Assembly (NCBI RefSeq): GCF_013072695.1
Contig: NZ_LXUK01000027.1
Span: 248,001 to 312,000, forward strand
Origin: Acinetobacter sp. Ac_5812
GTDB lineage: Bacteria > Pseudomonadota > Gammaproteobacteria > Pseudomonadales > Moraxellaceae
Reading direction: 5' to 3'
DNA length: 64,000 bases
Positions within the stretch are counted from its first letter, which is position 1. Each line of letters begins with the position of its first letter. Below the pieces are notes generated by a model that was not told the origin of the DNA, made no database searches, and saw only the letters and a list, made by a program, of their open reading frames with translations. Shown piece after piece: positions 49,201 through 57,500 of the stretch. The position numbers were made by a program, and so were the translations under genes.

Positions 49201-49464
49201 AGCCGTTTACGTCTGCGTCCGATTCTAATGACTTCAATCGCCTTCATTATGGGTGTAGTTCCACTGGTCACATCAACAGGCGCAGGTGCTGAAATGCGCC
49301 ATGCCATGGGCGTTGCAGTATTCTTTGGCATGATTGGGGTTACCTTCTTTGGTTTGTTCCTGACCCCTGCCTTCTATGTATTGATTCGTACCCTGAATAG
49401 CAAACATAAACTGCATTCAGCCGCTGTGCATGAAGCACCTCTGCACAGTTCACACGATCACTAA
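46285..49464 (+). CDS. adeG: RND multidrug efflux transporter
   Basis: A 1059-residue inner-membrane proton-driven pump of the HAE-1 family, the same length as AdeG. FFIDRPIFAGVLSVLILLAG is helix 1; the proton-relay helix 4 has GIVVDDAIVVVENVER with paired Asp; GLACKNAILIVEFARE marks helix 10. Two large periplasmic loops follow helices 1 and 7. In A. baumannii AdeFGH exports fluoroquinolones, chloramphenicol, trimethoprim and other compounds when overexpressed. It follows adeF by five bases and precedes adeH by ten. Confidence 0.92.
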   Translation: MNISKFFIDRPIFAGVLSVLILLAGLLSLFQLPISEYPEVVPPSVVVRAQYPGANPKVIAETVASPLEESINGVENMLYMQSQANSDGNLTITVNFKLGIDPDKAQQLVQNRVSQALPRLPEDVQRLGVTTLKSSPTLTMVVHLTSPDNRYDMTYLRNYAVLNVKDRLARLQGVGEVGLFGSGDYAMRVWLDPQKVAQRNLTATEIVNAIREQNIQVAAGTIGAAPNNSPLQLSVNAQGRLSTEQEFADIILKTAADGAVTRLGDVARVELAASQYGLRSLLDNKQAVAIPIFQAPGANALQVSDQVRSTMAELSKDFPSSIKYDIVYDPTQFVRSSIKAVIHTLLEAIALVVVVVILFLQTWRASIIPLLAVPVSIIGTFALMLAFGYSINALSLFGMVLAIGIVVDDAIVVVENVERNIEAGLSPRDATYRAMREVSGPIIAIALTLVAVFVPLAFMTGLTGQFYKQFAMTIAISTVISAFNSLTLSPALAAMLLKGHDAKPDFLTRVMNRVFGRFFALFNRVFSRASDQYGRGVSRVISHKASAMGVYAALLGLTIGISYIVPGGFVPAQDKQYLISFAQLPNGASLDRTETVIRKMSDAALKQPGVESAVAFPGLSINGFTNSSSAGIVFVTLKPFAERKAADLSANAIAGALNQKYAAIQDAYIAVFPPPPVMGLGTMGGFKLQLEDRGALGYAELNNAAQSFMKAAQSAPELGPMFSSYQINVPQLNVDLDRVKAKQQGVAVTDVFNTMQIYLGSQYVNDFNRFGRVYQVRAQADAPFRANPEDILQLKTRNNAGQMVPLSSLVNVTQTYGPEMVVRYNGYTAADINGGPAPGYSSSQAEAAVERIAAETLPRGVKFEWTDLTYQKILAGNAGLWVFPISVLLVFLVLAAQYESLTLPLAVILIVPMGILAALTGVWLTGGDNNIFTQIGLMVLVGLACKNAILIVEFARELEMQGATAFNAAVEASRLRLRPILMTSIAFIMGVVPLVTSTGAGAEMRHAMGVAVFFGMIGVTFFGLFLTPAFYVLIRTLNSKHKLHSAAVHEAPLHSSHDH

Positions 49465-49474
49465 GGAGCAGAAT

Positions 49475-50947
49475 ATGACAGGATTCAAACCACACTGGAT
49501 ACTCTCCTCACTAATGGGAAGCCTGCTACTTGCAGGCTGCTCATTGGCACCAGAATATCAACCTGCCAAGCTGGTTATTCCACTGCAATTCAAGGAAGCG
49601 GATGCCCAATTGAATGATCCCAACTGGACCGTCGCGCAACCTGCCGATGCGCAGTCTCGCGGTGAATGGTGGCGTATTTTTAATGATCCGCAATTGAATG
49701 ATCTGGAGCAACAGGCCATTGCGGGGAACCAGAATTTAAAAGCCGCAGCGGCCAATATTCAGGCCTCACGTGCTTTAAGGTCTGCTGCACAAGCTGAACG
49801 CTTACCTAGTATTGGCGCAGGTTTTGGACCCACCCGTCAGAAGCCCTCACCTGCATCTTTAGGACTTGATTCGGATGCATCCACATCTGCACGTACCTTA
49901 TGGCGGGCGCAAGCCAATGTCTCCTATGAACTGGATCTATTTGGACGGGTTGCCAGCAGTATCAATGCAGCGACCGCAGATGTACAGCAACAGGAAGCCT
50001 TGTATCATTCTGCACTGTTAGCCTTGCAAGCAGATGTGGCACAGGCGTACTTTCTGATTCGTCAATTCGATGCTGAACAAGCCATCTATACGCAAAACAT
50101 CAAGTTACTGACAGAGAATCAAAATTTGATTCAAGCACGTTATCGCAATGGATTGGTCAGTAATCTGGATGTTTCTCGTGCGCAAACGGAACTCTCAACC
50201 GCCCAAAGCACTGCACTCAGCATTACACGGAATCGCGCCAGTACCGAACATGCATTGGCAGTATTACTCGGCAAACCACCTGCCGAATTTAGCTTAGCGA
50301 CTCAACCCTTGTCTGCTGCAGCGATTCGTCTACCTGCGGGTTTACCTTCGAGCTTGCTTGAACGTCGTCCCGATATCGCTGCCGCAGAACGTGCCATGGC
50401 CGCCGATAATGCACGGATTGGTATTGCCCGTGCTGCCTTTTTCCCCAAACTAGATCTCACTGGTGCGCTGGGTTATGAATCAGCAAGTTTAGGAGATTTG
50501 GGAAAATGGTCGAGTCGAACTTTTTTACTCGGCCCTGTTGCGGGCACAATTTTGTCTTTACCATTATTTGATGGTGGACAACGTAAGGCAGGCGTTGCTC
50601 AGGCACGTGCAGGCTATGAACAGAGTGTCGCCAATTATCGGCAGACCGTACTAAATGCTTTCCGTGAAGTTGAAAATGGTTTGTCTGATCAGCGTATTCT
50701 GGATCAGCAAATACAGGCTCAGGGTCAAGCACTTGCATCATCCCGACATGCCAATCAGCTTTCACATTTACGTTATCGTGAAGGCAGCATTAGTTATCTG
50801 GATGTGATTGATTCGGATCGGAGTATCTTGCAGCAAGAGCAACTCGCTGCACAGCTTCATGGCAGTCAAATGATTGCTAGTGTAGATCTTATTCGAGCTT
50901 TAGGTGGTGGTTGGCATACTGGCCAAGTGGAGCTGGTACGGCAATAA
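49475..50947 (+). CDS. adeH: Outer-membrane efflux channel, NodT family
   Basis: A 490-residue outer-membrane factor. The N-terminus is a lipoprotein signal (LMGSLLLAGC, then SLAPEYQP), and the body has two TolC-like repeats with WWRIFNDPQLNDLEQQAIAGN, SYELDLFGRVASSINAATAD and LLERRPDIAAAERAM. I start it at 49475 because AAGGAG lies eight bases upstream; the frame is open from 49430, which would overlap adeG. It completes the AdeFGH system. Confidence 0.9.
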   Translation: MTGFKPHWILSSLMGSLLLAGCSLAPEYQPAKLVIPLQFKEADAQLNDPNWTVAQPADAQSRGEWWRIFNDPQLNDLEQQAIAGNQNLKAAAANIQASRALRSAAQAERLPSIGAGFGPTRQKPSPASLGLDSDASTSARTLWRAQANVSYELDLFGRVASSINAATADVQQQEALYHSALLALQADVAQAYFLIRQFDAEQAIYTQNIKLLTENQNLIQARYRNGLVSNLDVSRAQTELSTAQSTALSITRNRASTEHALAVLLGKPPAEFSLATQPLSAAAIRLPAGLPSSLLERRPDIAAAERAMAADNARIGIARAAFFPKLDLTGALGYESASLGDLGKWSSRTFLLGPVAGTILSLPLFDGGQRKAGVAQARAGYEQSVANYRQTVLNAFREVENGLSDQRILDQQIQAQGQALASSRHANQLSHLRYREGSISYLDVIDSDRSILQQEQLAAQLHGSQMIASVDLIRALGGGWHTGQVELVRQ

Positions 50948-51056
50948 GGCTTAAATTGGGAAAATATACATGGATGTAGATTTTCTCGGTTATATTGAGT
51001 AATTTAAATTTTATCTCAGCCTTCCTCAATCCTCACACATTCAAGAAAATGATCTG

Positions 51057-51596
51057 TTAGAAATATTTGAAAGGATACAATTCATATAAATCTTTAGATA
51101 TCGTACTCATTGTTTGCTTAAATTTTTCTTGTTGATCTTTGCTTAAATTTTCATTTTTATCTAGTGCTTGTTCAAGTGCTTGATAGTGAAATGCCATTGT
51201 CAAAAAGTCTTTAAAGTTGATATTCAAACTTAAAAATTGATCAATACTCTGATACTCCCCTTGATTGTGATCATAAAACAATACTGATGGACTTTCTTCT
51301 TGATCTAAGAACCACTTGTCGCCTTGACCAGTGCAACCTATCCCCCACAGCTGTTGGGCAATTTTTGGATATTTTTCTTGGAGATGGTGATTCTCTTTTA
51401 AAGATTCTTCATATCCCCAAATGATAATATCGGGAATAATTTCATTGTTTTTAAACTTCTCCAAAAACTCAATATAGTCTTTATCGAGCGTTAAGACATG
51501 ATTCATTCTTTTTATGATTTGATTTCTTTTTTCCAAATTTTCTTCAATCGCTTGACCTAAACTCATCGTCAATAGCCTTGCTTCACCTTTCAACAT
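51057..51596 (-). CDS. SMI1/KNR4 (SUKH)-like putative immunity protein
   Basis: A 179-residue protein. Its central part GIGCTGQGDKWFLDQEE and PSVLFYDHNQGEYQSI fits the SUKH/SMI1-KNR4 fold, a common immunity fold against polymorphic toxins. The helical C-terminus FLTMAFHYQALEQALDK is also typical. An in-frame ATG at 51566 is an alternative start. It is the last gene of an AT-rich set behind the vgrG-rhs pair, with no toxin gene of its own visible, so it may protect against toxins of kin strains. It is convergent with adeH. Confidence 0.7.
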   Translation of the reverse strand: MLKGEARLLTMSLGQAIEENLEKRNQIIKRMNHVLTLDKDYIEFLEKFKNNEIIPDIIIWGYEESLKENHHLQEKYPKIAQQLWGIGCTGQGDKWFLDQEESPSVLFYDHNQGEYQSIDQFLSLNINFKDFLTMAFHYQALEQALDKNENLSKDQQEKFKQTMSTISKDLYELYPFKYF

Positions 51597-51611
51597 AGCT
51601 TATCAATTTTT

Positions 51612-51893
51612 TTAAGTGTTTAAACTTTTAATAAAGCAATATTCATCACTACCCTCCAACAATTCTGGATGAAAATCAACAAAATAGTCCATCGTATCTG
51701 TTAATATTGCATAAAAAATGGATTCTTGCTCTATCTCTTTAGATAATCCTAAAAGAATATTGTACAAACCATTTTTATCTAAAAAATTATTATCTTTTAC
51801 TTCTATTAAAAAAATAAAAAAAAGCGTTATATCTTCGTATTCGTTCAAACTTTTCAAATAACTTTCTATATATTTTTTAATCTTAAAGTTCAT
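51612..51893 (-). CDS. Small immunity-like protein of the Rhs island
   Basis: A 93-residue acidic protein I do not recognise. It has predicted helices (IKKYIESYLKSLNEYEDITLFFIFLIE) and a C-terminal DTMDYFVDFHPELLEGSDEY. It overlaps the stop of the gene before it by 11 bases, so the two are likely translated as a unit. Location in the immunity array is the only clue to function. Confidence 0.5.
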   Translation of the reverse strand: MNFKIKKYIESYLKSLNEYEDITLFFIFLIEVKDNNFLDKNGLYNILLGLSKEIEQESIFYAILTDTMDYFVDFHPELLEGSDEYCFIKSLNT

Positions 51894-52194
51894 TCTTCGG
51901 AATCCAATACTCTATATCTTCACAAGCTCTTTCTAAATCATCCATATCATCTTCTCCTAAACTAGTATCAAATTTGCTAGACAAAGTTTTTCTAATACCT
52001 GCTAGTCTTTCACAAATATTATTATCATCTATAAATTTAGTAGTTTCATTTGCATACTCAACATAAGAGTCAGGTAAGGTTTCAGCATAATGGGACCCCA
52101 TCTTATGCAATGAAATTAGTATATACTCTACCTCTTTTAAGACCTCTACCATTTCATCACCTGAATAAGTTAAGGTTTTATTAACTTCCAACAT
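51883..52194 (-). CDS. Small acidic helical immunity-like protein
   Basis: A 103-residue protein. I start it at 52194 because AAAGGAGGT lies five bases upstream. It appears all-helical with a four-helix pattern (GDEMVEVLKEVEYILISLHK; IDDNNICERLAGIRKTL; MDDLERACEDIEYWIPK). I know no close family. It overlaps the next gene downstream by 11 bases, so the pair might form a two-gene immunity or toxin-antitoxin unit. Confidence 0.5.
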   Translation of the reverse strand: MLEVNKTLTYSGDEMVEVLKEVEYILISLHKMGSHYAETLPDSYVEYANETTKFIDDNNICERLAGIRKTLSSKFDTSLGEDDMDDLERACEDIEYWIPKNEL

Positions 52195-52216
52195 AATACC
52201 TCCTTTAAAGAAAGCT

Positions 52217-52525
52217 CTACCCTTCATATCGACAAAAAACCCAACCTTTGTATGAAAGCAACTTTCCTATTGGTTTTTCTGACTTTTCTAAAGAAATTTT
52301 TTGTTTTAAAAACCGTGGATAAGCTGCCATTATTTCTGTAACAGCAATATCAATTATTTCATAATCTTCATCTTTGGGTTCTACATCTAAATACCCATAA
52401 ATAAATATAGTTTCATCATTAAAGTCGAATGCTACTGCTCTTACATTATTTGCAATAGCACCTAAAAAGCTTTTAAAAACGACCAACTTCAGGTTATTAG
52501 CATTCATTTCAAAAAAATCAATCAT
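52217..52525 (-). CDS. Putative immunity protein
   Basis: A 102-residue protein with an alpha/beta pattern: FFEMNANNLKLVVFKSFLG, a beta-rich VRAVAFDFNDETIFIYGYLD, an acidic VEPKDEDYEIIDIAVTEIMA and a final KGWVFCRYEG. The layout resembles small immunity proteins against nuclease toxins found behind Rhs or CDI genes in Acinetobacter, but I cannot name the family. Composition is very AT-rich like its neighbours. Confidence 0.55.
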   Translation of the reverse strand: MIDFFEMNANNLKLVVFKSFLGAIANNVRAVAFDFNDETIFIYGYLDVEPKDEDYEIIDIAVTEIMAAYPRFLKQKISLEKSEKPIGKLLSYKGWVFCRYEG

Positions 52526-52559
52526 AAATAAAAACCTTTAAAATTAAAAAACATCATTT

Positions 52560-53162
52560 TCATATATTTTTTGTTATTAAACCCTCAATTATTTCTTCGT
52601 ATGCTTCTTTGATACTACTTATATTACTATCCTTCCCTATCATGAGCAGTCTATCTATTAAATCCTTCCTCTCAAATCTAACCAACAATTCATACAAATA
52701 ATTAAATGTGTAGTAGTCAAAAAAACATTTACCTCCAGAGTTTTCAACAAAGCCAACCAAAATACGATCAACTTCTTTTTTATAAAAACTCACTACTTCT
52801 TTAGTTAGTATCGTATTAACTATCACTCTTTCCTCATCACTACCATCAACAGAAATATTTAAAACACACTCCATCAAACTTACATTAGAATCATACAATG
52901 TAAAGCTATCCCTAATAATGGTCAAAACAGAACACCTTACGTCTTTACTTTTATCATTTAAAAGAGAAAGATAATTATCACAAGTTAATCTATTCGCTAA
53001 TATTTTAGAATTTTCATAATACTTTCCTATTCTATGCGAAAATATAGAATAACCTTCAGAAAGAACATTACCATCACCATTTACAATTGCATATTGAAGC
53101 TCACTGTATTCACATATATTTTGATTAATTAAATACAGAACTCCATTCTCGTCAACCTCCAC
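52560..53162 (-). CDS. Immunity-like protein of unknown family
   Basis: A 200-residue protein with a beta-rich start (GVLYLINQNICEYSELQYAI) and a helical C-terminal half (EVVSFYKKEVDRILVGFVE; FNYLYELLVRFERKDLIDRL) that may be HEAT-like. It starts with GTG, preceded by AAGGTGG. No toxin-encoding partner is visible next to it. Position and composition make an orphan immunity gene the best guess. Confidence 0.5.
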   Translation of the reverse strand: MEVDENGVLYLINQNICEYSELQYAIVNGDGNVLSEGYSIFSHRIGKYYENSKILANRLTCDNYLSLLNDKSKDVRCSVLTIIRDSFTLYDSNVSLMECVLNISVDGSDEERVIVNTILTKEVVSFYKKEVDRILVGFVENSGGKCFFDYYTFNYLYELLVRFERKDLIDRLLMIGKDSNISSIKEAYEEIIEGLITKNI

Positions 53163-53267
53163 TACAATCCACCTTAAAATTACAAAGAATTTATTTTTTA
53201 ATTAATCAACAATTAAATAGCCGTATTTATAAAAATTTGCTAAAAACCAATAAAAATATTTAAACAA

Positions 53268-53901
53268 TCAACTTAAAATTTTAACCACCATCACCTCATT
53301 CCGATCGACCATCAAATACCTTGCATAAAAATCAATCCCTAGCACCTTTCCTGTTCCATTCAAATATTCCTTTTTAATTAGGAACTCATCAACCCTTTTA
53401 ACTAGGTTACAATTATCCAAGAAATTCTCAGGGAAATTAAGATATATATTTCCGTAATAATTATTTACAAAATCCAAAGGAAAAACATATTTAACCTTAT
53501 CACCAACCATTTTATCTGAAAAAAAAACAAAAACCAGAAAAACCACTTCTGAATAAATTTAGGTTTTCATAAAAAAAATCCTTATACTTTGAAACATCAT
53601 AATAATAAAGACTCTTACCAATATAAAACTTTTCACTGTAAAATTTACTTTTATTGTAATTCAAATATTTATTTTGACCAAAAACACCTTTAAAATCCAA
53701 AATTTTTTCCAAAAAATCAAAATCATTAATTTTTACAGAATAATTAACTAAAAAATTTTCTTTCAAAAAATATTTATTAATTTCTAAATCAAAAAAATTA
53801 TCCTTCTCACCAATAACAATAACTCCAGAGTTACTTCTAAAATTATCGGGTATATCGATAAAATCCGGAACAGTATAAAAATAAAACTTTAACATCCACA
53901 T
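53268..53901 (-). pseudogene. Frameshifted immunity-like gene (homopolymer slip)
   Basis: Two overlapping frames read as one protein of about 210 residues if one base is removed from a run of nine A (nine T in the coding strand) at 53519-53527. Upstream frame: MWMLKFYFYTVPDFIDIPDN to RSGFSGFCFFFR then stop. Downstream frame: continues with SDKMVGDKVKYVFPLDFVNN to MVVKILS. With eight T the junction reads GFCFFSDKMVG. It is either a pseudogene, a phase-variable gene, or a sequencing error in a homopolymer. The product, rich in Phe, Tyr and Lys, resembles Imm proteins behind Rhs toxins. Confidence 0.65.
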
Positions 53902-54052
53902 TCATCTCAAAAATCAATCCAACACTATAAAGTTATTTATTTTTAAAAATACTCCAAGCCAGTTTATAAAACTTAAGTTACAGCTGCTCATCACTTACCA
54001 TTAAATTACAAAAACCTAATTATTCAAAAATTCACTGATTAAAAATTTATAA
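53902..54052. other. AT-rich spacer in the immunity array
   Basis: No gene or clear hairpin; extremely AT-rich. It separates the cognate immunity gene from the rest of the array. Confidence 0.4.
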
Positions 54053-54538
54053 CTAACACTTTTTATCCCACCAATCCAGTAATGTTTCATCATCAAAATC
54101 TTCATAATTCTTATAAATATTAGTAAAAGCCCAGTTATTACCTGATATTTCACTGAAGTTTATAAAAAAACTATTTACTCTTTGGATACCTTGAGTTGAG
54201 GAAACAGTAATAGCCATATTATTCCCACTCAAACCATCTATAGTTCCTTCTAAATAGTCTAAAAGTTCATTCTTAAAATCTTCATAATCCTCAAGAGTTA
54301 AATTCGCCTCATAAATATGTATATTAAAATTCCCACCTCGATGTATAACCTTTACGGGTTCTTCGCTATTAAAAAATTTAAAAATATCACCTTTTGCTAA
54401 ATTTAGAGCTAAGCCTGGGGCAGATAGTAGCTTATAAGTGTTTACATCTATATCTTCTACAAGAACTTCCTCTGCTTTAGTATTACCAGAGCTAGTTTTT
54501 CCTGCATAAATATTTAAAGTTTTAAAATCATCTTCCAT
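54053..54538 (-). CDS. Cognate immunity protein of the Rhs toxin (DUF4265-like)
   Basis: A 161-residue protein whose start overlaps the rhs stop by 11 bases, the usual layout for a toxin and its immunity protein. TYKLLSAPGLALNLAKGDIF followed by a second alpha/beta segment with acidic surfaces resembles DUF4265. ATG at 54538 is chosen because TGGAG lies upstream; ATG at 54550 is the alternative. It should bind and inactivate the HNH-like C-terminal domain of the Rhs protein in the producing cell. Confidence 0.75.
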   Translation of the reverse strand: MEDDFKTLNIYAGKTSSGNTKAEEVLVEDIDVNTYKLLSAPGLALNLAKGDIFKFFNSEEPVKVIHRGGNFNIHIYEANLTLEDYEDFKNELLDYLEGTIDGLSGNNMAITVSSTQGIQRVNSFFINFSEISGNNWAFTNIYKNYEDFDDETLLDWWDKKC

Positions 54539-57500
54539 ATGGTGCTCCACAACTACCTCTCTCTTTACAAGACATACCTTCTTTTACATAACCACTATTT
54601 CCAGCACTTAAATTACACGCTGCGCCTTCTAGCGCTGTATTTCCATCACTTAAATTTCCTCCCTTAGATGTTGGAACTTTCGTATGACCTAAATGCATAT
54701 CATCTGGGTTAGTTGAAGTTTGACCACAACGCCAACAAGTATAAACACCATTATTGTTAGAATTATCTTCATCTAACAACTTTTGTCGGACTTTAGGTTG
54801 CCCACTTCGAGAACCTCCGCCAATTTTACTATCTGCTACTTCTTGAGCAGTGGCATTATGACTATCTTTCAAAGCATATTTAGATGGTTTTTTCTTCACC
54901 AAACCTAATGGATCAATCCAACTTACAGGATTTGGCGCGTAAGCATAAACGTTATTACCGCCCAATAACCCAATCGGATCTTTAGAGATAAAACGTCCTA
55001 CATAAGGCGAATAATATCGATAACGATTGTAATGTAAACCTGTTTCTTCATCAAAATACTGCCCTTGGAAGCGGATATTATTGGTGACGATTTCTGAATT
55101 TTCAAAAAAGTTAGATGCGGACTTTGCTGATACGCGCTCACCCCACGCCTTATATTCAGCTTTCCAGACCATTTGACCTTGAGCATCACTCATCTCCTGA
55201 GGCGTACCTAAATGATCGCAATGATAGAAACAAATATCATCTAAAGATTTTGCTGGAGCAGTCTTACGCCATAAAGGATCTTTGGCAATATGATAAGGCT
55301 GATCTGTCCAATCAGGTGTTTGTACAAGCTCAATCGGTTCACGATAGATTGCTTGCAATAGAGGGACAAAACTATCCTTCTCATACACATAATGCTTGGT
55401 GATCTGATCATTGGATTCAAAGGCCAAAGTATTGCCATCCCAGCCATAAATCACATTCTGCTCTTCACCTGTATGATGGTGTTTACTGCGCTTTTGAATA
55501 CGTCGTCCTAAAGCATCATAACGATACTCCGCAGTGTATTCTGTATTACGACTCTTGATTAACCGCCCACAAGCATCCCACTCAAGGTACAAGTCCCCTT
55601 TAGATGACTTTTGGCGCACCAATTGACCATAAGCATCGTACTGATATTGCTGATCTAAATATGCTTTAACAACATTATTCACCAAACGGTTATAACCATA
55701 AGCATGACTTTCTGTTGCGGCTGCATTCGGTTCTTGATGAAGATTTCGGTCAATAATGTTACTTGCAGGGTCAAAACTAAAGGTTTCTTTGCCCAACTTA
55801 CTATTGGCTTCAAGTAAACGACCGACCGGATCGTATTTATACTGAATATTGCCACGGCGAGTATCTGCAATATTGAGCAATTGCCCCGTTTTATCGTACT
55901 GATATAAACGCTGAATCAACTGTTCAGTTTCTTGAATGGCATTGTTCTGTATTGCCTGCTGCGGCGAGGTATATGCAAATTCATGCCCATTCAGCACGCG
56001 CTGCTGAGTCAGACGCCCCAGCTCATCATAATGCTGCTCTTGGCTAATCCCGTTGGCATAGTGGCGAACAATCTCACGATGTAAATCGTCTCGTTCAAAA
56101 CTGACAGTATCTTCACCATTCAGGAGCAAACCATGAACATGCCCACTGCCATAGGTTAACCAGTCGACCTGCTGCCCGTCTGGACGTGTGGTTTTAATTC
56201 GATCATTAATTTCATCATAACTGTGTTTCCACACCGCAGTTTTATGCGTTTGATGATCTTGATGATGCTCTCTCACCAGATTACCGACGACATCGTAATA
56301 CCACTGGAGATTGCTCTCATTATTTTTAGCCTGAATCAATTGGCCATTATTGTTAAAGGCAAATTCTTCAACCTGTTTTTGTTCTAATTCCTGCTCGGTA
56401 TAGCCATAGCCTGCCTGACGCTGTTCCAGTCGTCCCATGCTGTCAAATAGGAATTGTTGAATACGATCTTTCGGTGCAGCCCGATCTTTTAAGTCCTGCC
56501 CAAATGCAGAGGCCACCTCAATACTGCTGGACAAATTACCATCTGTTTCATCATATTTGTACAGGGTTTCTTTACCATCAAAATCAATTTCTTTAATCAG
56601 GCGACTGGCAACATCATAGAAAAATTCGTAGCTTGCCCCATTTTCATTGGTCAAACGTTTCAGACGATTCAGCTTGTCCCATTGATATTTCAACGTATGC
56701 TTCAAGGCATCCGTACGAGATGAAATCAGTCCTGCCGCGTCATATTGATATTGCGTGAGTTGTCCTTTGGCATCGACATGCGCCAATAAACGCCCTTCAG
56801 CATCATGGACAAAATGTTCTTCCGTGGCATCGGCATGTTTGATTTTTTCAAGCTGACCAAAAGCATTCAGTGGCAAACCTTGAATGATCGGTTCACGTTG
56901 TTCTGTGCTTAGATCACTATAGAAGTATTCAACCTTTTGTTTTAAGGCATTTTCAACTGATTTTACTCGCCCACGTTCATCATACTGCCATGTGGTGGTT
57001 TTGCCCGAACAGTCGGTATAACTGATCAGATTACCCTGATCATCATACTTTAACTGCTTGGAACCCCCTTTGGCATCTTTAATCGAAGTGAGTAAACCTA
57101 GACCATTGTAACTGTATTCTGTTACACGTTTTAGCGGATCGATTTCCTTACTGATATTGCCCTGAGCATCATACTCCTTAAACCAACGCCCTTGTTCAGC
57201 ATCGACCATACCTGTTAATTGACGTTTGTCATCATAGGCATAATATAAATTTGAACCGTCAGGTTGGGTAACACTGACAATATTGCCACTTTCATCATAT
57301 TCATAAATGGTTACCGCGGCGTCACGATCAACATGCTTGGTAACACGGGCAAAATCATCACGGAAGAACCATTCTTCCAATCCATCAGGATAAATGATGC
57401 GATAGGTATAGCCATCAATATCATAGTAATACCAAGTTTCTGCCCCATAGGCATCCGTTACATAGGTTAAACGGATATTTTCATCCCATGCCAGCCTGCT

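Noticed and set aside
50948-54050. Genomic island boundary with attachment sites or IS ends
   Set aside because: Base composition drops sharply here, but I saw no integrase, transposase, tRNA or flanking direct repeats.
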